From NCBI RefSeq assembly GCF_900156825.1, contig NZ_FTOV01000009.1:110702-174701 (forward strand): a stretch of 64,000 nt of DNA, read 5' to 3'. Made by a program: the position numbers and the translations under genes. This document shows positions 8,338-17,829 of the stretch, piece by piece. How positions within the stretch are numbered: the first letter of the stretch is position 1; each line of letters begins with the position of its first letter. Source of the DNA: Chryseobacterium gambrini. GTDB taxonomy: Bacteria > Bacteroidota > Bacteroidia > Flavobacteriales > Weeksellaceae. The notes under the pieces were generated by a model, which did not search any database, was not told the origin of the DNA, and saw only the letters and a list, made by a program, of their open reading frames with translations.

Positions 8338-9225
8338 ATGGAATTAAAATTGATCAGAAAAGAAATCGAAGGAAGACAGATTGAAGTATATACAGAATCG
8401 AAAAAATTTATCCTTGCCGGTAAAAAAGGGGATGTTAAAAATATGCTTGAGAATTCTGGAGCCGTAGTGAAAAAATTTAATAAAGAACAGGATGTTTATT
8501 TGTTGATCGGTCGCGATTTCTTTGTTTCCGGTAATTACAGTTACATCAACCGCAACTATCTTTTTGAAGATGAACTGCTGGAAAATCACTTACACCTCAG
8601 CTTTTTCCCAAATCTTAAAAGAGATTTCTACAATATGATCCGAAGTCTGCTTCAGCGTGAAGATCTTTACATCCACTATTTTTCGATCGGAAAACCTCTA
8701 AGCAATGAGGATTTTGAAAAATATGAGAAAAAATTAAAACGGAAAATTCCTTCGGCTGTCAAAGAGTTTTACAGCCTATTCGGTCATATTCAAATTTTAT
8801 GGGATTATAAGGAACCTTACGTGGACAGAAGAGTAAGAGCGGGTAAAGCTTGGAATTTGGATGCTTATGATAATCATATAGGATCCATTCAGATACTGCC
8901 TTTAAAAACGGTTTTATTTGATAAATGGGAAGAGCATTTCGACGTTGATGATGACCTGAAAATATTTGATTTTTATTCGGAGTACAATATGATTGCTTTA
9001 GATCTTAATTCTGATGACGATCCAACTGTGTATAAAGGAGATAACTATGGCAATTCTTTTACAGACCATTCTACAATGAGCTTTACTGATTATGTTTCTT
9101 TAACGTTAAATCTCCACGGCTTGAGAGAAAGAGGAGGTTATTTTGTACATTTTTCCAGCAATAATAATTCAAAGACCAAATTAGGAGATGCGATTAAAAA
9201 ATCATGTGAAATACCTTCACGATAA
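8338..9225 (+). CDS. SMI1/KNR4 (SUKH) family protein
   Basis: A cytosolic 295-residue protein. The SUKH hallmark is seen at about residues 120-150: LSNEDFEKYEKKLKRKIPSA, followed by VKEFYSLFGHIQILW. Later come IQILPLKTVL and a FYSEYNMIALDLNSDDDPT block typical of the SMI1/KNR4 core. The first 115 residues are an extra domain I do not recognise. SUKH proteins are commonly immunity proteins against nuclease and other polymorphic toxins, but many are of unknown role. It lies 4 bases from the TPR lipoprotein gene. Confidence 0.7.
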   Translation: MELKLIRKEIEGRQIEVYTESKKFILAGKKGDVKNMLENSGAVVKKFNKEQDVYLLIGRDFFVSGNYSYINRNYLFEDELLENHLHLSFFPNLKRDFYNMIRSLLQREDLYIHYFSIGKPLSNEDFEKYEKKLKRKIPSAVKEFYSLFGHIQILWDYKEPYVDRRVRAGKAWNLDAYDNHIGSIQILPLKTVLFDKWEEHFDVDDDLKIFDFYSEYNMIALDLNSDDDPTVYKGDNYGNSFTDHSTMSFTDYVSLTLNLHGLRERGGYFVHFSSNNNSKTKLGDAIKKSCEIPSR

Positions 9226-9323
9226 ATTGAAAATCTTAGAATTATATAAAAATTTTCATTAAATAATAGCTTAAATTAAACATTTTTAATACTTTAGGGC
9301 TCTAAATTTAAAACTAATATACC

Positions 9324-9896
9324 ATGGCAATCAATTTTGCATCAGAAGAAGAGAAAAACGGTTTCTGGGAACTTTCCAATACCATTCAGGCAGGAAACTA
9401 TGAAGAAGCTTTAAACCTTTCTAAAAATTTACTCGAAAGATTTCCCGACAATAAAGCCATCTACCATAACCAGATCGGCGCAATGATTTATCTTTCCAAG
9501 AATGATTACTGGGGCGCAACATCGCACTATACCAAAGCTTTAGAATATGGTTTTGATGCGGAAGCCTGTGAAGAAAATATCTGGGAATCGGCTGTAGATT
9601 CTTATAAATTTCTTATCGACAGTGAAGAAGGTTTCTGCTCACTGATGATTAAAGACACGCACGAATTTATTGCCGCTAATGATTTAATTAAAAAATACGA
9701 AAATCTTTTCCCGAATGGAAAATATGCAGATGAAGCTAAAGAACTCAATTACGTTTTCAGCTTATCAGAAGAACTGCTGGAAAGAAATAACTACAATTCT
9801 TCGGCATTGCAGCAAAACTATTCGGAAAACTATCCGGATGGAAAACACCGCGAAGTGGTGACGGCTTTGTGTGAAATTATTGATAACAATTCTTAG
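9324..9896 (+). CDS. TPR-like hypothetical protein
   Basis: A 190-residue soluble acidic protein with no signal peptide. Residues 10-75 form helical repeats resembling TPRs (LSNTIQAGNYEEALNLSKNL, then NQIGAMIYL...HYTKALEYGFDAEA). The C-terminal half is acidic and rich in Asn. It follows the SUKH gene by 98 bases on the same strand and probably belongs to the same functional set. No catalytic motif is present. Confidence 0.6.
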   Translation: MAINFASEEEKNGFWELSNTIQAGNYEEALNLSKNLLERFPDNKAIYHNQIGAMIYLSKNDYWGATSHYTKALEYGFDAEACEENIWESAVDSYKFLIDSEEGFCSLMIKDTHEFIAANDLIKKYENLFPNGKYADEAKELNYVFSLSEELLERNNYNSSALQQNYSENYPDGKHREVVTALCEIIDNNS

Positions 9897-10061
9897 AATT
9901 AATTTTGAAAATATATTTCGTTATTGACTGTCATAGAAAAACTATTATAAAGTCAAAAAAAATTTCCAGCAGTTTTGGTTTGCGGGATATATTCTAAACA
10001 AACCAAAAGTATTATAACAGAGCAGACAACAGATATGTGATTCATTATCAGAAAGAAAAAA

Positions 10062-10958
10062 ATGGCAAAATCAATAGCAAAAACAAAAACATTATTTAAA
10101 AAAGCATTTTACTATAACTGGGATAATGGATTAACCGGCTTAGAAAAAATTGTAAGAGACAGCAATTGTGACAAAGCAACCGCAATTATGATTTTTTGGA
10201 GAGGTCATCCAAATTACTATTATAATCATCCAAATGTAGAAAAAATGGAAGATTATGAAAAGGCTGCATTCGATTTTTTGAAATTATTGGAAAAAGATCT
10301 GGTCTCGGAAAGATATCCCAAAATCATCTCATTTTCTCCTGAAAAAGAATTTATTCCTGCCACTTTAGGCAACATCCCAAAAGAACTTATTCAGTATGTG
10401 GAAGGAACTATACATTATCAGGAAGTGTTATTTCCAAACAAAAATCCTTTTGACGAAGAAATAATGGCTCTCTGTAAAAATTGTGACAATATGATCAAGA
10501 TGTTTGAATTAGAAAAACGAGGTGCTGATTTCAGTTTAAAAATTAATAACGGTTATTCTTATCCCATTGCAATTGCTTGTGGAAGTGGACAAATAGAAGC
10601 TATTAAATATTTTATTGAGAAAGGATATGATCTAAATAAAAAATATGGTAAGAATCCTTTATTCTGGAGCGCTGTTATAAACAAAAAAATTCAGGCAGTT
10701 AATTTGATATTAGAAAACGGTGGAAAAATAAATCAAAAAGGAGAATTTGGCAGAACAATTTTACATTTAATTGCGGGTTGGTTTGCCGAAAACCAAGATG
10801 GTTTCGACGATGAATTAATGAAAATCCTTAGCTTTTTAATTGAGAAAGGAGCAGATGTAAACGCTAAAGATTCATCTAAAAAAACTCCGCTTGATCTGGC
10901 GATTATGTGGAATAATGTAAAATATATAGATTACTTATCTGGTTTTCAGTCTTATTAA
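10062..10958 (+). CDS. Ankyrin-repeat protein with unique N-terminal domain
   Basis: A 298-residue cytosolic protein. The first 130 residues form a conserved-looking domain (KKAFYYNWDNGLTGLEKIV, IMIFWRGHPNYYYNHPNVEK) with a Trp/Tyr/Pro-rich centre, often seen as DUF4274 in immunity-like proteins. This family name is tentative. From about 135 on there are four ankyrin repeats, ending GADVNAKDSSKKTPLDLAI. Together with the SUKH and TPR neighbours it fits an accessory or immunity-type gene cluster. Confidence 0.65.
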   Translation: MAKSIAKTKTLFKKAFYYNWDNGLTGLEKIVRDSNCDKATAIMIFWRGHPNYYYNHPNVEKMEDYEKAAFDFLKLLEKDLVSERYPKIISFSPEKEFIPATLGNIPKELIQYVEGTIHYQEVLFPNKNPFDEEIMALCKNCDNMIKMFELEKRGADFSLKINNGYSYPIAIACGSGQIEAIKYFIEKGYDLNKKYGKNPLFWSAVINKKIQAVNLILENGGKINQKGEFGRTILHLIAGWFAENQDGFDDELMKILSFLIEKGADVNAKDSSKKTPLDLAIMWNNVKYIDYLSGFQSY

Positions 10959-10962
10959 ATTA

Positions 10963-11000
10963 CAACGAGATTGCTTCGTCGCTTCGCTCCTCGCAATGAC
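10963..11000. repeat. Short dispersed palindromic repeat
   Basis: CAACGAGATTGC is followed by alternating CTTCGTCGCTTCGCTCC and then TCGCAATGAC. The ends GATTGC and GCAAT pair. It is markedly GC-rich against its surroundings and looks like a REP-type intergenic repeat. Confidence 0.5.
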
Positions 11001-11003
11001 ATA

Positions 11004-11036
11004 AAAAATCCCTCTCATCAGTGAAAGGGATTTTTC
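11004..11036. terminator. Bidirectional rho-independent terminator
   Basis: AAAAATCCCTCTCA pairs with TGAAAGGGATTTTT around a TCAG loop, A-rich on one side and T-rich on the other. It separates the convergent ankyrin and gcvP genes. Confidence 0.85.
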
Positions 11037-11056
11037 TATATCTAAAAAACTTCTAA

Positions 11057-13915
11057 TTACATATAAGCTTCAATCGGCTCACAGGTACAAACTAAGTTTC
11101 TGTCTCCGTAAGCTTCGTCCACTCTTGAAACTGTAGCGAAGAATTTGTGGTCTCTTACCCAGTCTAACGGATAAGCTGCTTTTTCTCTGCTGTATGGTTT
11201 ATCCCAAGAATCGGAGATTACCAGTTGCTCTGTGTGAGGCGCATTTTTCAATACGTTGTTGGCTGCGTCTGCTTCACCGTTTGCAATCTCATCAATTTCA
11301 TGTTTAATGGCGATTAAAGCTTCTGCAAAACGGTCGATTTCTGCTTTGCTTTCAGACTCAGTCGGCTCAATCATTAAAGTTCCTGCAACCGGGAAAGAAA
11401 CGGTAGGAGCGTGGAATCCATAGTCCATTAATCTTTTCGCTACATCAGCAACTTCAATTCCTAACGATTTGAACTGTCTAAAATCTACGATACATTCGTG
11501 GGCAACTCTTCCGTTTTCGTTTGAATATAAAATCGGGAAATGCTCTGCTAAAATTTCTTTTAAATAATTCGCATTCAGGATCGCGTGTTCCGTTGATTTT
11601 TTCAGACCTGAATTTCCTAACATTTTAATGTAAGCGTAAGAAATATTCAGAATTAATCCAGAACCGTAAGGTGCTGCAGAAATTCCTTCAATCGCTTCTT
11701 TTGACCCGATTCTGATATTTGCATTGGAAGGTAAGAAAGGAACTAAATGTTTAGCCACACAAATCGGACCAACTCCGGGACCTCCTCCTCCGTGAGGAAT
11801 TGCAAAAGTTTTGTGTAAGTTTAAGTGACAAACGTCTGCTCCGATGTTTCCGGGACTTGTATATCCAACCTGAGCGTTCATGTTCGCTCCGTCCATATAA
11901 ACCTGTCCTCCGTGTTCGTGGATCAAAGCTGTAATTTCTTTAATGTTGGCATCGAAGAATCCGTATGTAGACGGATAGGTGATCATTACACAAGACAGAT
12001 TTTCAGAATGCTGTTCTGTTTTTGCTTTTAAATCTTCAAAATCGATTTCTCCGTTCTCAAGGTTTTTAACCACAACAATTTTCATTCCTGCCATTGCCGC
12101 AGAAGCAGGGTTGGTTCCGTGTGCAGACTGAGGAATTAAAACCACATTTCTGTGACCTTCACCTCTTGAAATGTGATATTCTCTGATCACCATTAATCCT
12201 GCGTATTCTCCCTGAGCTCCGGAATTCGGCTGAAGAGAAGTTCCTGCGAAACCTGTAATTTCAGCTAAATCTTTCTCCAGTTCACGGATCATTTCCTGAT
12301 AACCTCCTGCTTGGTCAACCGGTACAAACGGATGAACAGAACCCCAATTGTCCCATGAAAGCGGTAACATTTGCGTTGCGGCGTTCAGTTTCATCGTACA
12401 GGAACCTAAAGAAATCATTGAGTGGGTCAACGATAAATCTTTTCTTTCCAGACGCTTGATGTAACGCATCAATTCCGTTTCCGTATGGTATTTGTTGAAT
12501 ACTTCTTCCGTAAGAATTTCGTCTTTTCTTAAATTCTCTTCCGGAATGCTGTATCCTTCTTTAATTTCTAATTTGAAAGTCTGCTTATCTTTGAACTGGG
12601 CAAAAGAAGCCATCAGATAATTTAATTTATCCAATGTTGTACTTTCGTTGATCGCAATACTTACCACTCCTTCTGTGAAGTAGTTTAAGTTTAATTTGTG
12701 ATCAAGCATCATTCTCATCAGTCTTCCTTTCTCATCTTCATTCATCGTGATTTTTACCGTATCAAAGATCGGTTCTTCCACGATTTCATATCCTAAAGCT
12801 TTCAGGCCTCCCTTCAAAGCATTGGCTTTAAAATGAATCTGATCTGCGATATAATTTAATCCTTTCGGACCGTGATAAACAGCGTACATTCCAGCCATAA
12901 CTGCCAAAAGAACCTGAGCTGTACAGATGTTTGATGTCGCTCTTTCTCTTTTAATGTGTTGTTCTCTCGTCTGTAAAGCCATTCTTAAAGCACGTCTTCC
13001 GTACACATCCTGGGAAACTCCGATAATTCTTCCCGGAATATCTCTCTTATAATCTTCCTTACAAGAGAAGAATGCTGCGTGAGGACCACCGTAACCCAAT
13101 GGAATTCCGAATCTCTGGGTTGTTCCAACAGCACAGTCAGCGCCCATTGAAGCCGGAGATTTTAACTTCACCAAAGCCATCGGATCACACGCTACAACCA
13201 CCTGAAGATCTAATTTTTTATATTCAGCGATGTCATCTGTATAATCTAAAACGATTCCGTTTTTACCCGGATACTGCAATAAAACCCCGAAATAGGAACC
13301 ATCCAGTTCATGTGTTTTATGATTTCCTTCTACAATTTCGATTTCAAGACCTTCCGCTTTTGTTTTTAATACAGATACTGTCTGAGGAAGCACAAGATCG
13401 GAAACAAAGAATTTATTGGCTCCGGCTTTTTTCTGATCTTTCGTTCTGTTGTTGAAGAACATATGCATTGCTTCTGCAGCAGCCGTAGATTCGTCTAATA
13501 ATGATGCGTTTGCCAAGGCAAAACCTGTAAGATCACACACAACAGTCTGAAAATTAAGAAGCGCTTCCAGTCTTCCTTGTGCAATTTCCGCCTGATAAGG
13601 AGTATATGCTGTGTACCAACTCGGATTTTCAAAGATGTTTCTCTGAATAGCCGATGGCAACAACGTGTTGTGATATCCGAACCCGATGTAGCTTGTATAA
13701 TCAGTGTTTTTCGATGCTAATTCCTTAGAATGGATCAGCATTTCGTATTCTGAAAGCGGTTCTGAGATTTCAAGATCTTTTTCTAAACGGATAGAAGAAG
13801 GGATGGTTTGAGAGAGAAGCTCCTCGATACTTGAAACGCCAACTTTTTCCAGCATTGCCTGTTTATCGGCTTCATTTAAGGAAATGTGACGGCTCACAAA
13901 CTGTTCTGTATTCAT
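11057..13915 (-). CDS. gcvP: Glycine dehydrogenase (decarboxylating), glycine cleavage P protein
   Basis: The PLP-dependent P subunit of the glycine cleavage system, which decarboxylates glycine and passes the aminomethyl group to lipoyl-GcvH. At 952 residues it is the long single-chain form. It has an N-terminal P half (FVSRHISLNEADKQAML, YTPYQAEIAQGRLEALLNFQ) and a C-terminal P half with the PLP lysine in HLNLHKTFAIPHGGGGPG. Other matching blocks are LSLTHSMISLGSCTMKLNA and LQPNSGAQGEYAGL. gcvT and gcvH are not adjacent. It is transcribed alone. No glycine riboswitch was seen upstream. Confidence 0.97.
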   Translation of the reverse strand: MNTEQFVSRHISLNEADKQAMLEKVGVSSIEELLSQTIPSSIRLEKDLEISEPLSEYEMLIHSKELASKNTDYTSYIGFGYHNTLLPSAIQRNIFENPSWYTAYTPYQAEIAQGRLEALLNFQTVVCDLTGFALANASLLDESTAAAEAMHMFFNNRTKDQKKAGANKFFVSDLVLPQTVSVLKTKAEGLEIEIVEGNHKTHELDGSYFGVLLQYPGKNGIVLDYTDDIAEYKKLDLQVVVACDPMALVKLKSPASMGADCAVGTTQRFGIPLGYGGPHAAFFSCKEDYKRDIPGRIIGVSQDVYGRRALRMALQTREQHIKRERATSNICTAQVLLAVMAGMYAVYHGPKGLNYIADQIHFKANALKGGLKALGYEIVEEPIFDTVKITMNEDEKGRLMRMMLDHKLNLNYFTEGVVSIAINESTTLDKLNYLMASFAQFKDKQTFKLEIKEGYSIPEENLRKDEILTEEVFNKYHTETELMRYIKRLERKDLSLTHSMISLGSCTMKLNAATQMLPLSWDNWGSVHPFVPVDQAGGYQEMIRELEKDLAEITGFAGTSLQPNSGAQGEYAGLMVIREYHISRGEGHRNVVLIPQSAHGTNPASAAMAGMKIVVVKNLENGEIDFEDLKAKTEQHSENLSCVMITYPSTYGFFDANIKEITALIHEHGGQVYMDGANMNAQVGYTSPGNIGADVCHLNLHKTFAIPHGGGGPGVGPICVAKHLVPFLPSNANIRIGSKEAIEGISAAPYGSGLILNISYAYIKMLGNSGLKKSTEHAILNANYLKEILAEHFPILYSNENGRVAHECIVDFRQFKSLGIEVADVAKRLMDYGFHAPTVSFPVAGTLMIEPTESESKAEIDRFAEALIAIKHEIDEIANGEADAANNVLKNAPHTEQLVISDSWDKPYSREKAAYPLDWVRDHKFFATVSRVDEAYGDRNLVCTCEPIEAYM

Positions 13916-14240
13916 TTTTATTTATTAGATTTTGTTTGTAAAAAAGATTCGTAAAATTACGATTTTTTAGAAAATTGTACAACTAAATTAAAATCATAAA
14001 TAAATAATATAAAGTATTTTAACTTATTTAAAATTAAAGCCTTTTTGTTGAGTTATTGAACATAAAATTTGTTAAAAAAAGCAGTTGAGAATAAATTTTA
14101 CTGCCAGTTAAATTTTCTAAAATTTAAAAAATAATCAATATTACAAGTACTTATTTTTAAACTCGCCAGGTTTTATAATTATTTAAATGTTAAATTTTCC
14201 AAATCTGTTTACCGAAATTCATAATATTATCAATTAAAAA
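13916..14240. other. Intergenic region upstream of gcvP
   Basis: About 325 bases of AT-rich DNA with no gene. On the minus strand a TAATTTTA box about 40 bases before the gcvP start could be its -7 element. Nothing else is recognised. Confidence 0.4.
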
Positions 14241-14267
14241 ATCCTCCAAAATTTAAATTTGGAGGAT
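14241..14267 (-). terminator. Rho-independent terminator
   Basis: ATCCTCCAAA pairs with TTTGGAGGAT around an AT-rich loop. It lies 26 bases past the stop of the response regulator gene; the U-run is the run of T on the minus strand. Confidence 0.75.
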
Positions 14268-14292
14268 CTATTTATAGTAGGGCAATGTTAAT

Positions 14293-14664
14293 TTATTGAA
14301 GGTTAGGCTGTTTTATCAAATCTTCAATCTTCACAATAACATCATCAATATCAAAAGGTTTTGGGATAAAAACATCCGCTTTGCAGGAGTTTACAACGTT
14401 TGCCGCTTTTGCATGAGCGCTGATAATCATTACGGGAATATGAGACGTTGCGGGATTTTCTTTGATCTGGTTGCATAAATCTGTTCCCAAACCATCCGGT
14501 AATTTCACATCCATGATAAAAATGTCTGGAACTACGGATTGATCTCTGTTGTTAAATGCTTCAGCATTGGCGAAAGAACGAACGTCATAATTCTCAAATG
14601 ACAGGAGTAGCTGCAATGCATCTCTGATGCCTGTCTCATCTTCAACGATAAAAATTGTTTTCAT
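14293..14664 (-). CDS. Single-domain response regulator (REC)
   Basis: A 123-residue receiver domain with no output domain. The key residues are present: Glu8-Asp9 acidic pair, phospho-acceptor Asp52 in FIMDVKLPDG, Ser82 in MIISAHA, and Lys102 in FIPKPFD. Such stand-alone receivers act as phosphorelay intermediates or regulate partner proteins by contact. No histidine kinase is adjacent, so the partner kinase must lie elsewhere. Confidence 0.88.
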   Translation of the reverse strand: MKTIFIVEDETGIRDALQLLLSFENYDVRSFANAEAFNNRDQSVVPDIFIMDVKLPDGLGTDLCNQIKENPATSHIPVMIISAHAKAANVVNSCKADVFIPKPFDIDDVIVKIEDLIKQPNLQ

Positions 14665-14843
14665 ATCCGTTGCATCGCAAAAACAAAGCCAATCTTAAAC
14701 GAAATCTTAAATTAATGAAAAATTGAAGATCAATTTTATCTGATTCGGAATAAATCGATTAATAATATTCATCGATATAAGTTATTTTCTTAAAGGAATA
14801 CTTTTTGTAATCTCTGAGAAACAAAATCACAACTTAAAAATAT

Positions 14844-16151
14844 ATGAAACACTATTTTCTACCCATGTTAACTTTGCTGACGTTGAGCTGCAAAGAAAAT
14901 AAAACAGGAAAAAAAGAGGGCAATACCGCCGTTACCAAAACCGATACGCTGAAGCTTCCTGCACCGGATGAAAAAAACAGCAAGACAAAATTCAGCAACG
15001 TATTGGGATGGTCTAAAGGAAAAGCGCCTGTTGCTCCTGAAGGATTTACCGTAACAAGATTTGCAGAAAATATTAAAAGCCCCAGAAATATGATTCAGGC
15101 TGAGAATGGAGACGTATTTGTGGTGTTGTCTAATTCTGAACGTACTGTTTCGGAGAAAATTAAAAATGACATCAGTGGTAAGAGTGATGCTGAAGTAGAC
15201 GGAAAATCTGCCAACCGAATAATCCTTTACCGTGATGCCAACAAAGATGGTATTCCGGAATCTTCCACAGTGTTTTTAGCTAATCTTAACCAGCCATACG
15301 GAATGCTCATCATTAATGATCAGTTTTATGTTGCCAATACAGACGGATTATGGGTCTATCCTTACAAACTGGGAGATACAAAGATTACAAAACCGGGAAA
15401 AAAGATGGTAAATCTTCCTGCGGGTGGATACAACAATCACTGGACAAGAAATCTCATTGCCAATAAAGATCTGTCTAAAATTTATATTTCTGTAGGATCG
15501 GGAAGCAATGTAGGGGAAAACGGAATGGATAAAGAGGTGAGAAGAGCCAATATCTTAGAAGTAAATCCCGATGGAAGCGGTGAGGAAATTTATGCAGCAG
15601 GTCTCAGAAATCCTGTCGGGATGAGTTGGAATCCTGTAACCGGAGATCTCTGGACTGTTGTAAATGAGAGAGATGAATTAGGAGACGATTTAGTTCCGGA
15701 TTATCTTACTAGTGTAAAACAGAATGCTTTTTACGGTTGGCCGTATTCTTACTTCGGTAAAAACGAAGATCCGCGAAGAAAAGGAGAAAGACCCGATCTT
15801 GTACAGAAAACAATAGTTCCGGATGTACCTTTGGGAAGCCATACCGCATCTTTAGGTTTAACATTTTACACAGGTTCTCAGTTTCCGGAAAAATATAAAA
15901 ACGGAGCTTTCATAGGACAGCACGGATCATGGAACCGCTCATCTTTGGTAGGATATCAGGTTGCTTTTGTCCCTTTTAAAAACGGAAAACCTTCTGGTTC
16001 ATATCAGCCTTTTCTTACAGGTTTTATAGCAAATGAAGCGAAAGGAGATGTTTACGGAAGACCGGTTGGTGTTTTGCAGATGGCAGATGGATCTTTACTG
16101 GTCGCAGATGATGTAGGAGGAATTGTCTGGAGAGTATCTCGTAAAAATTAA
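14844..16151 (+). CDS. Sorbosone/glucose dehydrogenase-type beta-propeller lipoprotein
   Basis: A 435-residue exported lipoprotein with signal MKHYFLPMLTLLTLSC. The body is a six-bladed propeller of the PQQ-dependent sugar dehydrogenase (GSDH/L-sorbosone dehydrogenase) family. Visible blocks are APEGFTVTRFAENIKSPRNM, GLRNPVGMSWNPVTGDLWTV, NERDELGDDLVPDYLTSV, and GAFIGQHGSWNRSSLVGYQV. The His in the last block matches a conserved catalytic position. Such enzymes oxidise sugars or aldoses in the periplasm with PQQ. No PQQ synthesis genes are in the window, so cofactor supply is open. Confidence 0.82.
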   Translation: MKHYFLPMLTLLTLSCKENKTGKKEGNTAVTKTDTLKLPAPDEKNSKTKFSNVLGWSKGKAPVAPEGFTVTRFAENIKSPRNMIQAENGDVFVVLSNSERTVSEKIKNDISGKSDAEVDGKSANRIILYRDANKDGIPESSTVFLANLNQPYGMLIINDQFYVANTDGLWVYPYKLGDTKITKPGKKMVNLPAGGYNNHWTRNLIANKDLSKIYISVGSGSNVGENGMDKEVRRANILEVNPDGSGEEIYAAGLRNPVGMSWNPVTGDLWTVVNERDELGDDLVPDYLTSVKQNAFYGWPYSYFGKNEDPRRKGERPDLVQKTIVPDVPLGSHTASLGLTFYTGSQFPEKYKNGAFIGQHGSWNRSSLVGYQVAFVPFKNGKPSGSYQPFLTGFIANEAKGDVYGRPVGVLQMADGSLLVADDVGGIVWRVSRKN

Positions 16152-16171
16152 TGAAATTCAACAGATTATCA

Positions 16172-16200
16172 GAAAGCAGTCATTCAGGGCTGCTTTTTTA
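16172..16200 (+). terminator. Rho-independent terminator
   Basis: AAGCAG and CTGCTT form a stem followed by TTTTTTA, just after the propeller lipoprotein gene. Confidence 0.7.
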
Positions 16201-16231
16201 TTAACCATATCTGTTTTCATAGCAAATAAAA

Positions 16232-16261
16232 AAATAGAGCCTGAATGATCAAGCTCTATTT
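16232..16261 (-). terminator. Rho-independent terminator
   Basis: AAATAGAGC pairs with GCTCTATTT around a 12-base loop, 39 bases past the stop of the DUF892 gene on the minus strand. Confidence 0.7.
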
Positions 16262-16299
16262 ATTTGATTTAAAAGTTCTTTTACCTTCCGTAAAATATT

Positions 16300-16908
16300 T
16301 TACAATGCTTTGCTGTTAAGATTGGTGTCTGCAACCTTTGTAAGCAGCTCATCACACTTTTTTTCTTCCTCCAAAGTGCTTAAAAGATGCTGAAGACAGT
16401 CTTTTTCTTCCAGTACTTTTGCGAAAGCTGCTAAAGTTCCGTAGGTGGCAATTTCATAATGCTCAACCTTCTGTGCTGCGGCAATAATTCCGGCATCTCT
16501 TACAGCTCCGGGTTCTGTTTCTTCGATAATGCTTTTTCCTTCATCCAGTAAACCCTGCATCGCATCACATTTTTTAGCCTGCGCTTTCTTGCCCAGAGCT
16601 TTGAAACATTCTTCCAGTCTTTCCACATGACCTTCGGTTTCTGTGATGTGATTTTCTATAGCAGTTTTCAGCTTTTCATGCGTTGCATTTTTCATCATGG
16701 TAGGCAAAGCTTTCAGTAAAGCTTTTTCTGCCCAGTAAATATCTTTTAAAGAATCCTCAAAAAGATCTTTCAGCTCTTTTGCTGCATTTTTCTTTGCAGG
16801 CGTTTTTGTGGCTGCCTTTGTTGAGGTTTTAGCGTTTGATTTTACATTTGTTTTCGCTGACGTCGGTTTTTTCGCAGGTGTTTTTTTAGTTGCGGTCTTC
16901 GTTTCCAT
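16300..16908 (-). CDS. DUF892 (YciE/YciF) ferritin-like protein with Lys/Ala-rich tail
   Basis: A 202-residue protein. The first 44 residues are a disordered Lys/Ala/Thr-rich tail with repeated TKxPAKK motifs, resembling histone H1-type tails and able to bind DNA. From residue 45 a four-helix ferritin-like DUF892 domain follows (AKELKDLFEDSLKDIYWAEK, then KTAIENHITETEGHVERLEE). Acidic and His residues at helix faces could bind a di-metal centre. DUF892 proteins are linked to stress responses; the tail suggests a DNA-protecting role, which is inference. Confidence 0.8.
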   Translation of the reverse strand: METKTATKKTPAKKPTSAKTNVKSNAKTSTKAATKTPAKKNAAKELKDLFEDSLKDIYWAEKALLKALPTMMKNATHEKLKTAIENHITETEGHVERLEECFKALGKKAQAKKCDAMQGLLDEGKSIIEETEPGAVRDAGIIAAAQKVEHYEIATYGTLAAFAKVLEEKDCLQHLLSTLEEEKKCDELLTKVADTNLNSKAL

Positions 16909-16995
16909 AATATACTATTTTAGTGTTTGGTTGCTGGTGAATCTGCAACTATAAGACCACTTTGGCTCAAAACACACAACTGTGGTATGAAAAGA

Positions 16996-17592
16996 TCAGA
17001 CGAAGATTTTTCTGTTGATGATTTTCAGATAATTTTCCTTTTCAAGTCTTTTCACGGCTCTCACCACTGTTTCCACTCTTAAAGCAGTAATAGCGGCAAT
17101 TTGCTGTCGGGTCAGCGGAACTTCGTATGAATATTTCGACTGGTCTTCATAAAAACTTTTATGATAATCTAAAACGCCTACGATTCGTGTTTCCGGACGA
17201 AGAGACGAATTGTTTTCCAGCATAATATATTTGTAATAAAGTCTTTCGGACAAGAATTTGTTGATGTCTCTTGAAATTTCAGGATTTTCGTCAAGAAGCT
17301 TTACGAAATTTTGTTTTGAAAGTCTTAGCACAGTACATTTTTCAAAAGTAACGGCATTTACTGGATAGGTCTGATCAATGAACAGCAAAAGTTCGCATAC
17401 ACTCAGTCCTCTGTCCAGAATGGCAAGAATAAGTTCCCTGCCTTCATCATTGTAATGGTTAAGTTTTATTCTGCCTTCTACAACCTGATAATAATACTTC
17501 GGTTTTTCTCCTTCATTAAAAATGGTTTGATGGCGATCGAAAGTTTCTTCTTCTGCGCCATAGTGGAGTAAAAGTTCTTCTGATATTAGCAT
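16996..17592 (-). CDS. Crp/Fnr-family transcriptional regulator
   Basis: A 198-residue regulator. Residues 15-125 form the cyclic-nucleotide-binding-like beta barrel (TIFNEGEKPKYYYQVVEGRI). The C-terminus is a winged helix (PLTRQQIAAITALRVETVVR). No Fnr cysteines are seen, so it is not an oxygen-sensing Fe-S Fnr. It lies between DUF892 and MarR on the same strand. The ligand is unknown. Confidence 0.85.
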   Translation of the reverse strand: MLISEELLLHYGAEEETFDRHQTIFNEGEKPKYYYQVVEGRIKLNHYNDEGRELILAILDRGLSVCELLLFIDQTYPVNAVTFEKCTVLRLSKQNFVKLLDENPEISRDINKFLSERLYYKYIMLENNSSLRPETRIVGVLDYHKSFYEDQSKYSYEVPLTRQQIAAITALRVETVVRAVKRLEKENYLKIINRKIFV

Positions 17593-17829
17593 ATATAAGA
17601 TTTTGTGATGATAATGGTATTGGCGGAAGCGGATTAATTAAATTTAAAAATAAAAAAATCATACCATTATAAACAATATCACAATTTATGTTATCTGATT
17701 GGGGAAATTATGCTAATATCCAGACATTTATTTTTTCTATGTGAATGTATAATTACGCATAAAACTTTCAAACAAAACAAAAATGTCTGAAAGTTTTTAC
17801 GAATTTTAAAATTTGTTGGTAGAATATAT

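Noticed and set aside
13916..14240. Glycine riboswitch before gcvP
   Set aside because: The leader is short and AT-rich, and no paired aptamer core was seen.
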